Below are positions 53,095 through 62,011 of a DNA stretch of 64,000 nucleotides, piece after piece. This DNA is from an uncultured Bacteroidales bacterium (lineage in GTDB: Bacteria > Bacteroidota > Bacteroidia > Bacteroidales > FEN-979). The notes beneath the pieces were generated by a model. It was not told the DNA's origin and searched no databases. It was given only the letters and a program-made list of their open reading frames with translations. The stretch is taken from assembly GCA_903875045.1 (NCBI GenBank), contig CAIQUS010000012.1, positions 1 to 64,000 on the forward strand. Reading direction: 5' to 3'. Each line of letters starts with the position of its first letter. The first letter of the stretch is position 1. The translations under genes were made by a program, and so were the position numbers.

Positions 53095-53871
53095 ATGATG
53101 CTTTATCTCAAGGCTATATTGTTAAAAGCTTTTTTCGCTGTGTGGATATTGTTCCTGCTGCAATCCAATGCATACACCCAGTTCCCTGCCCCCGAAATGG
53201 TTTTTGTGCAGGGGGGCATCTTTAAAATGGGGTCAAAAGCGGGAGGGATTGATGAACGGCCGATTCACGATGTGATGATCGATGATTTTTATATTGGCAA
53301 ATATGAAGTACCCCAGCAGCAATGGCGAGAAATCATGGTCCAGGATACCAATAAATGCTATTTCGCCGGGTGCGATAGTTGTCCGGTTGAACGGGTGAGT
53401 TGGTACAATGCCATGGAGTTTATTGAAAAGCTAAATGAGAAAACAAAGTTAAACTACCGTCTTCCCACGGAAGCGGAATGGGAATATGCAGCAAAGGGAG
53501 GTGCTTTGTCGAAGGGTTATAAATACAGCGGGAGCAATGCAGATGTTTCAGTTGCATGGAAAGTCGGGGTTTCAAATGGGATGACCCATCCTGTTGGTCG
53601 AAAAAAACCGAATGAACTGGGAGTTTATGACATGACTGGAAATGTATTTGAATGGTGTGCCGACTGGTATTCCCCGACATGGTACCAGGTATCACCAAAA
53701 AGGAATCCGGTTGGTCCTGGCCTTGGTAGTTTTCGGGTAATCCGGGGAGGAAGCTGGTTTTATGACCAGGCAGGCCTCCGGGTCTCAGATCGGGAGAGTG
53801 CCAATCCAACTTTCAGATATGGATATGTAGGATTCCGGTTATGCCGCCCGGCAGATGGAGGAAAACAATAA
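53095..53871 (+). CDS. SUMF1-like (formylglycine-generating-enzyme fold) secreted protein
   Basis: A 258-residue protein with a signal peptide (1 to about 30). The fold motifs of the SUMF1 family are present: FVQGGIFKMGS, YEVPQQQWREIM, YRLPTEAEWEYAA, YDMTGNVFEWC, RVIRGGSWFYD and YGYVGFRLC. The two active-site cysteines of true formylglycine-generating enzyme are missing: the expected cysteine after RGGS is not present. It is therefore probably not a sulfatase activator. Similar proteins in Bacteroidota are linked to gliding or surface assembly; no specific role can be assigned. Its start lies 4 bases after a -7 box. Confidence 0.82.
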   Translation: MMLYLKAILLKAFFAVWILFLLQSNAYTQFPAPEMVFVQGGIFKMGSKAGGIDERPIHDVMIDDFYIGKYEVPQQQWREIMVQDTNKCYFAGCDSCPVERVSWYNAMEFIEKLNEKTKLNYRLPTEAEWEYAAKGGALSKGYKYSGSNADVSVAWKVGVSNGMTHPVGRKKPNELGVYDMTGNVFEWCADWYSPTWYQVSPKRNPVGPGLGSFRVIRGGSWFYDQAGLRVSDRESANPTFRYGYVGFRLCRPADGGKQ

Positions 53872-53960
53872 TAATGGCCTGTTCAACCTGCTGATCTTCC
53901 TGTTCAGCGAAAAGTTTTCCGGTTGGTCGATTTCATTATGTTTTAATTCAGATGCCATAT

Positions 53961-53968
53961 TATCTTTA
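53961..53968 (+). promoter_or_regulatory. -7-like box TATCTTTA for the secreted M28 peptidase
   Basis: Seven of eight match to TAnnTTTG, 15 bases before the chosen ATG 53984. It falls inside the longer frame that begins at 53855, so it argues for the shorter start. Confidence 0.5.
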
Positions 53969-53983
53969 TTCTCAAAAAAAAAT

Positions 53984-56290
53984 ATGGCTGGTTTAAGATT
54001 CTTTCTTCGAATGATGATCATTGCATTGGCAGTGGTCATCCCAACAACTTTCATGGCACAAACCCAGGATGTGCGCCTGGTTGATAAGTACAATGATCCA
54101 ACGGCTCCGGTAACCCGGTATTCCGAAACACCAGGTGCCGGCGGGAAGTTTACCCGGGCCACCGATCCTGCCATCGCCGCCATGGTGAGTGCCATCAATG
54201 CCGACACCCTAAGGGCAACGCTGCAGGAGATGCAACGCTGGGGATCACGGTTCTTAATGAACGATAATAAAAAGGTAATTGCCACTTCCCTGATGAACAA
54301 ATTCCTCTCTTATGGATACACCGATGTAAAACTCGATTCCTTTTACCTCATCATCCAGAATTGGGGCGGTTTTTCCGACAGTTCATGGCAATACAATGTG
54401 ATATGTACAGTCCCTGGTTCCTCTGCCCCGGAAGAGATTTACGTGGTGGGTGGACATTGGGATTCGATTTGCCTGCCCGACCCGGTCAACGATGCTCCCG
54501 GGGTAAATGACAATGGCACTGCCGTTGCCGCTACCCTTGAAATTGCCAGGGTGATGAAGCAATCCGGTTATATCCCCAAAGCTACCATTTGCTTTACGTT
54601 GTTTGCAGCAGAAGAACTGGGGCTGTTCGGATCAAGGTCAGCTTCATCAAAGGCACGGTTTGCCGGAACTGATGTGCGATATATGCTGAATATGGATATG
54701 ATCTCCAACAACCCTGAAAATCTTCCCGAAGTGAAAATCTACCAGTATTTAGGTTTTGAATGGGCCGCTTTGGTTGCGGCAGAAGCAACTGAACGATATA
54801 CTGATCTCTCGGTCGTATTCCCGCAGAACAACATGAATAGCGGCTCCGACTCCTTTCCCTATTGGTTGAATGGCTTTCCTTCTGCTTACTTTGAAGAGAT
54901 CGTTTTCAGCCCAAACTGGCATTTCCCTTCCGATACCCTTGGTAACTGCAATGTTCCTTACCTTACAAAGATCACGGGCGGCGCCCTGGCCACGCTGGCT
55001 GAGCAGCAATTGTTGCCTTACCCGCAGAATCTGAGGGCTCAATCATCCAGAGAAGAAATTACCCTGCATTGGAAATCCACCAGGAATTCATTTGTAAAAG
55101 GGTGCAACATTTACCGTTCCGACAGTCCCGGAGGCACTTATCAAAAGATCACTTCAGTCCCTGTGGCCGACTCAGTTTTCAAAGATAAACCGGCAACCCT
55201 GAACAAAGAGTATTACTATGTGGTGACCACTGTGAATAATGCGATGGAGGAGAGTGCATTTTCCAATGAAGTACTCGGGGCCCGATTCAGCTTCTGCGAT
55301 ACCCTGCTGGTAATTTCCAACATGAAAGGGAATAAAACCACCCCCGACAGCGTGCGGGCTTTTTACGACGCAGTACTGGACACTATTCCATATAAATGGA
55401 TAGATATCAATGCTGTACAAAGGATAAATCTATCCATTTTGTCGCGATACCGCTCAATCCTGTGGATGTCAAACACCCTTGAATTTGAACCATTAACAGA
55501 GGAAAATTACCAGGCTGTGATGGCTTTCAAAGACAATGGAGGGAACCTGTTGTTTGCCGGTTTGAGCCCCAGCCGTTTCTGGATAAACGGTTCCCTCACC
55601 TACCCTTTCTATATTCCCGATATGCTTTATTTTCATCAGCTGTTTAAAGTTGACACTGTTGACCGAAAACTGCAAAGTATGATGTTCAGGGCCAATGCTG
55701 TTGCTCCCGGATATAACACCCTCAACATAGACCCGTTGAAACAAATGGACAAGAACTATCCCGGTCAGATATACAATGTGGATGTTTTTTCCCCTGATCC
55801 GGAAGCTTCCATCATCTATCGGTTCGATTCTAAATACGACTCTACCACCTCCTTTGGAAAGATGAAACACCGGCCTGTTGGCCTTGAATACATGAGCGCA
55901 GGGTATAAGAGCATTCTGCTCAGTTTCCCGCTATATTACCTCGACACCAATGATGCCCGTGAATTCATGCATTACGTTGTGACGAAAAAATTTGGCTATC
56001 CTGTTGGAATTACCCCAAAAGCACCTGCTGAACCATTTGCCATGCATGTATTCCCCAACCCCGTCTCAGATGTCTGTAATGTAACGTTCACACTTGATCA
56101 GCCTGGTCGTGTAAAGCTGTTGCTGATGTCGCACCTGGGGCAAACCATTGCCACATGGCTTGACCGAAAGCTGGAAGCCGGCACCCATTCATTCTGTTAT
56201 CCAACCACCTCACTGATTCATGGTCTTTACTATGTTTTGCTGCAACAAGGTAACACCGGAACAAAAACAAATAGCGAAATAGTGAAATAG
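53984..56290 (+). CDS. Secreted M28 peptidase with T9SS tail
   Basis: About 768 residues from ATG 53984, where MAGLRFFLRMMIIALAVVIPTTFMAQ forms a signal peptide in two parts: a basic start and a hydrophobic core. The longer frame from 53855 overlaps the SUMF1-like gene and adds an unlikely leader. M28 motifs: VVGGHWDSIC, APGVNDNGTAVA, the catalytic AAEELGLFGS, LNMDMISNN and a late HFPSDT. A fibronectin-III-like module (about 355-440) and an uncharacterised part follow. The T9SS domain (MHVFPNPVSDVCNVTF) ends it. It is a surface or extracellular zinc aminopeptidase. Its stop TAG lies within a GAAATAGT repeat, so the last residues may be repeat-derived. Confidence 0.9.
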   Translation: MAGLRFFLRMMIIALAVVIPTTFMAQTQDVRLVDKYNDPTAPVTRYSETPGAGGKFTRATDPAIAAMVSAINADTLRATLQEMQRWGSRFLMNDNKKVIATSLMNKFLSYGYTDVKLDSFYLIIQNWGGFSDSSWQYNVICTVPGSSAPEEIYVVGGHWDSICLPDPVNDAPGVNDNGTAVAATLEIARVMKQSGYIPKATICFTLFAAEELGLFGSRSASSKARFAGTDVRYMLNMDMISNNPENLPEVKIYQYLGFEWAALVAAEATERYTDLSVVFPQNNMNSGSDSFPYWLNGFPSAYFEEIVFSPNWHFPSDTLGNCNVPYLTKITGGALATLAEQQLLPYPQNLRAQSSREEITLHWKSTRNSFVKGCNIYRSDSPGGTYQKITSVPVADSVFKDKPATLNKEYYYVVTTVNNAMEESAFSNEVLGARFSFCDTLLVISNMKGNKTTPDSVRAFYDAVLDTIPYKWIDINAVQRINLSILSRYRSILWMSNTLEFEPLTEENYQAVMAFKDNGGNLLFAGLSPSRFWINGSLTYPFYIPDMLYFHQLFKVDTVDRKLQSMMFRANAVAPGYNTLNIDPLKQMDKNYPGQIYNVDVFSPDPEASIIYRFDSKYDSTTSFGKMKHRPVGLEYMSAGYKSILLSFPLYYLDTNDAREFMHYVVTKKFGYPVGITPKAPAEPFAMHVFPNPVSDVCNVTFTLDQPGRVKLLLMSHLGQTIATWLDRKLEAGTHSFCYPTTSLIHGLYYVLLQQGNTGTKTNSEIVK

Positions 56291-56299
56291 TGAAATAGT
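56268..56299. repeat. GAAATAGT repeat overlapping the peptidase stop codon
   Basis: Three exact GAAATAGT units (56276-56299) preceded by a degenerate copy. The peptidase's TAG stop (56288-56290) is inside the second unit. Confidence 0.85.
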
Positions 56300-56385
56300 G
56301 AATGTGGATTTCTCCCGTCCTACACCTCAGAATTAGCAAATCAAAAAAAGTGTAACTTTGTGTTGAATAATATAAATGAAAACCG

Positions 56386-56598
56386 ATGAACGAAATAATC
56401 TTTCTTGTTGAAGAAGCGCCTGAGGGTGGTTTTACTGCAAGAGCCCTCGGGAATGATATATTTACTCAGGCGGAGACTGAGAAGCAATTGAAAGAGGTGA
56501 TAAGAGATGCTGTAATATGTCATTTTAGCAAGGAAAATCTACCAGGTGTTGTACGGCTCCATTTTGTGAAGGAGGAAATTTTTTCATTGGCCGTATGA
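56386..56598 (+). CDS. hicB: HicB-like antitoxin
   Basis: A 70-residue protein with the HicB partial RNase-H-like fold: VEEAPEGGFTARALG and DIFTQAETEKQLKEVI. It lacks a separate DNA-binding tail, which is common for short HicB proteins. It neutralises HicA and usually represses the pair. It overlaps hicA by four bases (ATGA). The gene order is antitoxin first, the reverse of the classic hicA-hicB order. It may be regulated by itself, but no operator was seen. Confidence 0.85.
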   Translation: MNEIIFLVEEAPEGGFTARALGNDIFTQAETEKQLKEVIRDAVICHFSKENLPGVVRLHFVKEEIFSLAV

Positions 56599-56834
56599 AA
56601 ATTCCGCGAAGTATCTCGGGTGTAACACTTGCTAAAAAACTAGAAAAACTTGGTTACACGATAACCCGGCAGTCAGGCAGTCACATCAGGCTTACCACAC
56701 AACTTTCCGGCGAGCATCATATCACTATTCCAAGGCATGATCCATTAAAGGTCGGGACACTATCGTCAATTATAAATGCTGTTGCAGAACACTTTCTCAC
56801 AACAAAGGAGGGCATTGTAAAAGATCTTTTCTGA
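56595..56834 (+). CDS. hicA: HicA-like mRNA interferase toxin
   Basis: A 79-residue protein. The HicA double-stranded RNA-binding-like fold has the catalytic-type histidine in RQSGSHIRLTT and the start ISGVTLAKKLEKLGY. It cleaves mRNA on activation and is held inactive by HicB. It is intact. It lies in the gap between the secreted peptidase and a decayed kinase fragment, a typical setting for an accessory toxin-antitoxin pair. Confidence 0.87.
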   Translation: MKIPRSISGVTLAKKLEKLGYTITRQSGSHIRLTTQLSGEHHITIPRHDPLKVGTLSSIINAVAEHFLTTKEGIVKDLF

Positions 56835-56856
56835 TTTTCTACTGGTACTAACTTTG

Positions 56857-57000
56857 TTAAAGCGGAATAACCAACTCCACCTTGGTACGTTTCTGCATCA
56901 GGCCGTGCCAGATGGCTTTTTCAAAAAAAGGTTGAATAAGCATCGGAGGGATCATAATGGAACCTGTACTGGTATTTTCGGCAATATTGACTGCATACTG
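56857..57000 (-). pseudogene. Fragment of a LytS/YehU-type histidine kinase
   Basis: The last 40 or so codons of the frame read MIPPMLIQPFFEKAIWHGLMQ, which matches the IPPMLLQPFVENAIWHG motif at the start of the ATP-binding domain of LytS/YehU-type (His_kinase) sensors. The motif Asn is replaced by Lys, and both the upstream sensor part and the rest of the ATPase are missing. A decayed remnant next to ornithine aminotransferase. Confidence 0.7.
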
Positions 57001-57094
57001 ATGGGAAATCATGGTTGAACCAGCCTGGTGGGCCTGACTCAACCATGAATATCCAAAATTATTGTGAATTGAATATAGGAAACAACTGCGAATT

Positions 57095-58318
57095 CTATTC
57101 CAGTTCCTTGATAGATCTGCGGATAATCTCAACCGCCTCATGGATTTGCTCCTCGGTGATTACCAAAGGAGGTGCAAACCTGATAATGTGATCGTGTGTT
57201 GGTTTCGCAAGAAGGCCGTTGTCACGCATTTTCAAACATACATCCCAGGCCGATTTGCCATTGAATGGCTTGATAACGATGGCATTCAGCAATCCTTTGC
57301 CACGAACCAGTTCAATATACGGAGAGTTGATTTTCCGTAATTCGTCACGGAAAATGACACCCATTTTCTCGGCATTCTCGGCCAGTTTTTCATCCCTGAC
57401 CACCTCCAGAGCAGCCATGGCCACCTTAGCAGCAACAGGGTTTCCACCAAAGGTTGATCCATGTTCACCCGGATGAATGCAAAGCATGATGTGATCATCG
57501 GCAAGAACGGCAGAAATGGGATAAACCCCACCAGAAAGCGCCTTCCCGAGGATAAGCACATCTGGTTTGAATCCTTCCCAATCACAAGCTAACAAACGCC
57601 CGGTGCGGGCAATCCCGGTTTGTACCTCATCTGCAATAAACAACACATTCTTTGCCTTGCACAAATCGTAGGCTTTCTTCAGATAACCTTCATCAGGTAC
57701 AAAAACACCTGCTTCACCCTGGATCGGTTCAACAAGGAACCCGGCCACGTTGGGATCTTCCAGCGCTTTGGCTAAAGCATTGAGGTCATTGTACGGTATA
57801 GACTCAAAGCCAGGGGTAAACGGCCCGAAATCTTTCCGTGCATCGGGATCATTCGACATGGAAATCACGGTAATGGTCCTTCCATGGAAGTTATCACGGC
57901 AGCAGATGATTTTAGCCTGGTTCTCAGGAATGCCCTTCACTTTATATCCCCATTTACGGGTAAGTTTAAGCGCAGTTTCATCGCCTTCTGCACCTGAATT
58001 CATCGGAAGAACACGTTGATATCCAAAATATTCGGTGATGAATTTTCCATAAACACCCAGTACATTATTATAAAAGGCACGGGAAGTCAGTTCGAGGGTT
58101 TGTGCCTGCTCAATGAGCGCACCCACAATTTTCGGATGGCAATGACCCTGATTCACAGCCGAATAGGCCGATAAAAAATCATAATAACGCTTGCCTTCCA
58201 CGTCCCACATAAAGACGCCTTTTCCTTTTGCAAGTACAACAGGCAATGGATGGTAATTATGCGCCCCGTATTTATCTTCGAGGTCGATCGCCATTTGAGA
58301 GTTTTTTACTTCGATCAT
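57095..58318 (-). CDS. rocD: Ornithine aminotransferase
   Basis: A 407-residue class III PLP aminotransferase that converts ornithine and 2-oxoglutarate to glutamate semialdehyde and glutamate. The PLP lysine is K259 in [13 protein letters not shown], with [42 protein letters not shown] and [10 protein letters not shown]. The N-terminal [13 protein letters not shown] is diagnostic of OAT rather than acetylornithine transaminase. With the window's arginine deiminase it points to arginine and ornithine use, but the two are not linked. A 32-base tandem repeat lies upstream. Confidence 0.95.
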   Translation of the reverse strand: MIEVKNSQMAIDLEDKYGAHNYHPLPVVLAKGKGVFMWDVEGKRYYDFLSAYSAVNQGHCHPKIVGALIEQAQTLELTSRAFYNNVLGVYGKFITEYFGYQRVLPMNSGAEGDETALKLTRKWGYKVKGIPENQAKIICCRDNFHGRTITVISMSNDPDARKDFGPFTPGFESIPYNDLNALAKALEDPNVAGFLVEPIQGEAGVFVPDEGYLKKAYDLCKAKNVLFIADEVQTGIARTGRLLACDWEGFKPDVLILGKALSGGVYPISAVLADDHIMLCIHPGEHGSTFGGNPVAAKVAMAALEVVRDEKLAENAEKMGVIFRDELRKINSPYIELVRGKGLLNAIVIKPFNGKSAWDVCLKMRDNGLLAKPTHDHIIRFAPPLVITEEQIHEAVEIIRRSIKELE

Positions 58319-58355
58319 AAGAGTAGATATTAGTGTTAATAATTTGGAAGAACTT

Positions 58356-58458
58356 CCCCTTCTCCTTGAGGAGAAGGGGTCAGGGGTTGAGGTGCTTTTG
58401 AGGAGAAGGGGTCAGGGGTTGAGGTGCTTTTGAGGAGAAGGGGTCAGGGGTTGAGGTG
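58356..58458. repeat. Hairpin followed by three tandem 32-mers
   Basis: A perfect hairpin, CCCCTTCTCC-TTGA-GGAGAAGGGG (58356-58379), leads into three head-to-tail units of a 32-base word starting GAGGAGAAGGGGTCAGGGG (58368, 58400; the third is cut at 58458). There is no T-tract and no unique spacer. Confidence 0.9.
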
Positions 58459-58461
58459 TAA

Positions 58462-59457
58462 TTACCTGTTAACCACAAACGATCCTGTGTTCAGCAATTC
58501 GGTTCCTGAAACCAACCGGAAGTAATACAGTCCGTTCACCAGGCTGTAAACCGGTATGGTATTGCTTTTTTGAGAAACGCTGTATGAACCAGCCAATTTC
58601 CCTGAAGAAGTATAAACTTCAAAGGAACCAGCCTTAACTTCCTTGCTTAAATCAATGTGAAGAATATCTGATGCGGGATTCGGGTAAACACTCACAGCCA
58701 CCTCAGGCATGAGGACTTGCTGGATCCCTGAAGGATAATCAAGGGTAAGGTTATCAACATACATGGTGCTTCCAACCTGACCTACGCTGCCCAAAAAATT
58801 GACTACATTAAAACCACCGCTTGAAACAACCAGCATGGTCATCGTATCAACTGTTCCGGAGCCTGTGTAATTTACAGTAATATCGAATTGGGTATAAGTA
58901 CTCACTGCGTTGTGCTGTACCATTTTACCATAACCAATGGTATCCCTTTTTTTTGTCACGGTATTCCATTTCGACAACAAAATGACTGCAGCACAGGAAT
59001 CGCCGTTCACAGGTTCAAACTTGTAATACCCTTTGAAATGTGACGGCTTGCAATCGGCGCAAGGTTTTCCCAACAATGCACGAACACCAACCATGTCCAT
59101 TTGAGCCGTGCCGATCATCCCCGGGATAAAGATCGTAACAGGACCTAAAGGGAAGTTGGCCGAAACAGCCTTGGCTGCATAATTGCCTGCATATTTATCG
59201 GTTGATTTAAATACAGTCACCGGTCCAGGGCCTCCTGCAATAGGTGGCACTGCTGCCAGTGAGTTCAGTGTTGCTGTCCAGTTATCGGTTGGACCGGTGC
59301 CAATATCATCATATTCAAGGGTAGGATTCACCACTACGTGATACCAGTTTTCAAAATCCCCGTTGGGAATTTGAACATTCTCTTTGAGAATATTCGACTG
59401 GGAAAAGGCAGAATTCATTGCCAGAGCAAGTAAGACAAAGGTAAGAAGATGTTTCAT
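58462..59457 (-). CDS. Secreted PCMD-like protein with T9SS tail
   Basis: A 331-residue protein. The signal peptide is MKHLLTFVLLALAMNSAFSQ. A PCMD-like (putative carbohydrate metabolism domain) jelly-roll covers about 30-245: VQIPNGDFENW, DNWTATLNSL, KGYYKFEPVNGDSC and TMYVDNLTLDY. A T9SS type A tail follows (VSVYPNPASDILHIDL, LVNGLYYFRLVSG). It is probably a surface-exposed glycan-binding or processing accessory protein. It is downstream of the TonB receptor on the same strand with an 82-base gap that holds another repeat; a joint role is possible. Confidence 0.85.
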   Translation of the reverse strand: MKHLLTFVLLALAMNSAFSQSNILKENVQIPNGDFENWYHVVVNPTLEYDDIGTGPTDNWTATLNSLAAVPPIAGGPGPVTVFKSTDKYAGNYAAKAVSANFPLGPVTIFIPGMIGTAQMDMVGVRALLGKPCADCKPSHFKGYYKFEPVNGDSCAAVILLSKWNTVTKKRDTIGYGKMVQHNAVSTYTQFDITVNYTGSGTVDTMTMLVVSSGGFNVVNFLGSVGQVGSTMYVDNLTLDYPSGIQQVLMPEVAVSVYPNPASDILHIDLSKEVKAGSFEVYTSSGKLAGSYSVSQKSNTIPVYSLVNGLYYFRLVSGTELLNTGSFVVNR

Positions 59458-59466
59458 TAGAAATAG

Positions 59467-59505
59467 GGTTAAGTGTTAAGTGTTACGTGTTAAGTTTTAA
59501 GTTTT
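59467..59505. repeat. Degenerate TTAAGTGT repeat
   Basis: GTTAAGTGTTAAGTGTTACGTGTTAAGTTTTAAGTTTT is built of variants of TTAAGTGT, just upstream of the PCMD-like gene start. Confidence 0.75.
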
Positions 59506-59539
59506 GGTCCTGCACTTCAAGTTTGGTGAGGGAGACCTG

Positions 59540-61951
59540 TCAGATATTATAAATCACTTGTAACTGGGTCATTCTTGGTGGCTCAATTGTAAGAGGTCGC
59601 AATGAAAACTCAGTATTCAATAAATTGTTCACAATTACCGAAAACTTGAAGTTTTTTAAGGCATAGCTCACCCGGTAATCAAGGATGAAGGTGCCTGTAT
59701 TGTGTTCTTCGCGATACTTTTTAATCCCTGTTTTCACGCCAAACATCTGACCATCCATGATGTCGTAGAAAAATTTGTCAATGTTTTTCATGTAACTATA
59801 GTAACGGCCACCGAAACCAGTGGAAAACCTTTTAAAGGTAACCTGTACATCTGCTTTCAACAAACTCTGAACACGGTATTTCAGAATATTACCAGTGGTG
59901 TCGGAGGATGTATTCAGATATGTCAGCGAATTTTTTGCATTATTCGGATTTACATAAAAAACATAATTCGGGTCGAGGGCCTCTGGCACTGAATAGGTGT
60001 AGCCAATCATAAAACTCAGGTTCAGATTTCTCGAAAGATCCCCTTCCCCGGCAAGGGATGCATCAATACCATATATTCTGGCAGGTCCTGTATTGAAAAA
60101 TTTAAACCCGACATCTTTGCTTGGATTTGGGTTGAAACCCCAATAACCAAAGTTGAATTCGACGTAATTTTTATAATTTTCATAAAATCCGGCGACGTCA
60201 AACATGCCCGCAAATTTACCAAACTTAAACAACTGCTTAAATCCAAGTTCATACGAAATGCTGGATTCAGGCGACAGTCCTGGATTGGGATAAAATCCGA
60301 AATTCCCGGAAGTGGTGGTAATATACCGCTCCCCGATGCTGGGAACACGATAACCCTGCCCGACAGAAAGCCTTACATAGCTTGACTTTGAAGCCTGAAG
60401 ATTAAGCCCGGCCCGGAAAACTGGTTTGCTTTCGGTCAGCTCAGCCAAATGATAATATTCGTATCTTCCACCCACCAGAACAGACAACCGTTTGAAAAAC
60501 TTTTTCTCCAACTGGGCATAAACCGCAAAATTTTCGGCAGTATATGTCCCGTTTTCACCCAGACTGGTTGTTCCATCCGGAGCCAGTTTGCCGGAAAAAA
60601 CTTTTCCGAAGGCATAAGAATAGATATTCATAATACCTGTAACCAACATCAGATCGCCTGCTTTTTTGAATTTATGGGTGTATTGATATTCATTAAAGAC
60701 GGTAATACTTAGTGAACTTTGATTATACAATCCATCCGTTTTCAGATAATAGACGCGGTTTTTCAATGAATGAACATCGCCATTCTTTGCATAATATTTA
60801 AGGAATGGATCTACATAAAAAGTAAATGTTTTAAAACGGGACAACGATCCCGGGAAAGACCGGTAGATATTGGTATCAGAATCATACCAGAAATAGGTTT
60901 CAGCATTTTCCTGGAACATAAAGTTTCCATTTACCCCGTAGGAAAGTCCTTCAACTTTCTTCGACCGCACCCGTGTATTGAAATAAAATTTCACCCGGTT
61001 ATTATACTGACCTTTGTTGAATACGGTATCAGCCACTTTACCTTCAGGTGTTCCCCCGATGTACCCCTGGTCCTTATAATAGCTCACGCCACCGGATAAG
61101 TCGATGTTATCAAACTTTTGTGAATGGGTGAGGGTAATACCATAGACCAGTGGGTTCATACCGCTCCATGGAGTGGCATACTTGCGTTCAGGTTTGCTGT
61201 ATACGCCAAGGAAGGTAGTAATCTTTGTGGCAGGTATCTCTTTGGGCCATGCTGTTCTTACATTAATGGCCCCATTGATGGCGGATGAACCGAAAACAAC
61301 TGAAGAGGCACCTTTCACAACCTCAATCTGGTCAACATCATCAATAGGTAGCAATGCCCAGTCGGGACGACCTGCATCACCGCGGAGCAGTGGTATTTCA
61401 TCCACCATGACCATCACACGCGATCCAAGTCCGGAGCTGAACCCGCTTCCCGCCCGGATCTGTGGTTCATTGTTCACGATGGTAATTCCCGGCATCTTGT
61501 CAATCGCCTTGTCAGCGCTGGGTAAATTGCCGATTTCGATGCTTTTCGCTTTAATAACTTCAATAGAAGAGATGGATTCCTGGATTTTCTGCGCATACTT
61601 TGAAGCAGAAACCACAACCGTACTCAACTCCTGCGAAATATTGGTCAGGTTCAGGTCAAGGGTATAGGTTTTCTGTCCATCGAGATGAATATGCTTTTCC
61701 ATCTTTTCATAACCCACAGAGGAGATAAAAAGATCATAATCACCTTTGGGTAATTCAAGGCGGTAAGACCCGTTACTGTCTGAAAAAGTTCCGGTGGACT
61801 GCCCCTTTACCCCAATGTTTACGTATGGCAATGGATCAGAAGTTTTTTCATCCGTCACCTTCCCTTTGACCACTGAAAGCTGGGCAATGGTCACCGAAGG
61901 AAGGAATGATAAAAAAAGGATAAGTATAAATAGAGATAGCGTTTGTTTCAT
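59540..61951 (-). CDS. TonB-dependent outer-membrane receptor
   Basis: An 803-residue protein. The signal peptide is MKQTLSLFILILFLSFLPSVTIAQ. A CarboxypepD_reg-like domain (about 27-110, VKGKVTDEKTSDPLPYVNIG) is followed by the plug (about 120-230, IEVVKGASSVVFGSSAINGAINVRT) and the 22-strand barrel to the C-terminal aromatic-rich YNI. It imports a ligand across the outer membrane using TonB energy. No SusD partner is present, so it is not a SusCD glycan pair; the ligand (siderophore, vitamin or peptide) is unknown. The secreted PCMD-like gene follows. Confidence 0.93.
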   Translation of the reverse strand: MKQTLSLFILILFLSFLPSVTIAQLSVVKGKVTDEKTSDPLPYVNIGVKGQSTGTFSDSNGSYRLELPKGDYDLFISSVGYEKMEKHIHLDGQKTYTLDLNLTNISQELSTVVVSASKYAQKIQESISSIEVIKAKSIEIGNLPSADKAIDKMPGITIVNNEPQIRAGSGFSSGLGSRVMVMVDEIPLLRGDAGRPDWALLPIDDVDQIEVVKGASSVVFGSSAINGAINVRTAWPKEIPATKITTFLGVYSKPERKYATPWSGMNPLVYGITLTHSQKFDNIDLSGGVSYYKDQGYIGGTPEGKVADTVFNKGQYNNRVKFYFNTRVRSKKVEGLSYGVNGNFMFQENAETYFWYDSDTNIYRSFPGSLSRFKTFTFYVDPFLKYYAKNGDVHSLKNRVYYLKTDGLYNQSSLSITVFNEYQYTHKFKKAGDLMLVTGIMNIYSYAFGKVFSGKLAPDGTTSLGENGTYTAENFAVYAQLEKKFFKRLSVLVGGRYEYYHLAELTESKPVFRAGLNLQASKSSYVRLSVGQGYRVPSIGERYITTTSGNFGFYPNPGLSPESSISYELGFKQLFKFGKFAGMFDVAGFYENYKNYVEFNFGYWGFNPNPSKDVGFKFFNTGPARIYGIDASLAGEGDLSRNLNLSFMIGYTYSVPEALDPNYVFYVNPNNAKNSLTYLNTSSDTTGNILKYRVQSLLKADVQVTFKRFSTGFGGRYYSYMKNIDKFFYDIMDGQMFGVKTGIKKYREEHNTGTFILDYRVSYALKNFKFSVIVNNLLNTEFSLRPLTIEPPRMTQLQVIYNI

Positions 61952-61969
61952 TTAAATGAATTTAACTGG

Positions 61970-61977
61970 CAAAATTA
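61970..61977 (-). promoter_or_regulatory. -7 box TAATTTTG for the TonB receptor
   Basis: Minus-strand TAnnTTTG match, 18 bases before the ATG at 61951. No recognisable riboswitch fold was seen between it and the start. Confidence 0.5.
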
Positions 61978-62011
61978 CAAAATAAATTGTAATATCCACC
62001 TATATTTTCGT

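Noticed and set aside
53095-53871. True formylglycine-generating enzyme
   Set aside because: The active-site cysteine pair is missing.
53855-53983. Extended N-terminus of the secreted M28 peptidase from ATG 53855
   Set aside because: It overlaps the previous gene, covers a -7-like box and adds a non-signal segment before a good signal peptide at 53984.
58356-58379. Rho-independent terminator of the downstream T9SS gene
   Set aside because: No T-tract follows the stem on either strand, and it lies at the wrong end of the adjacent genes.
58356-58458. CRISPR array
   Set aside because: Repeats are directly adjacent with no unique spacers and no cas genes nearby.
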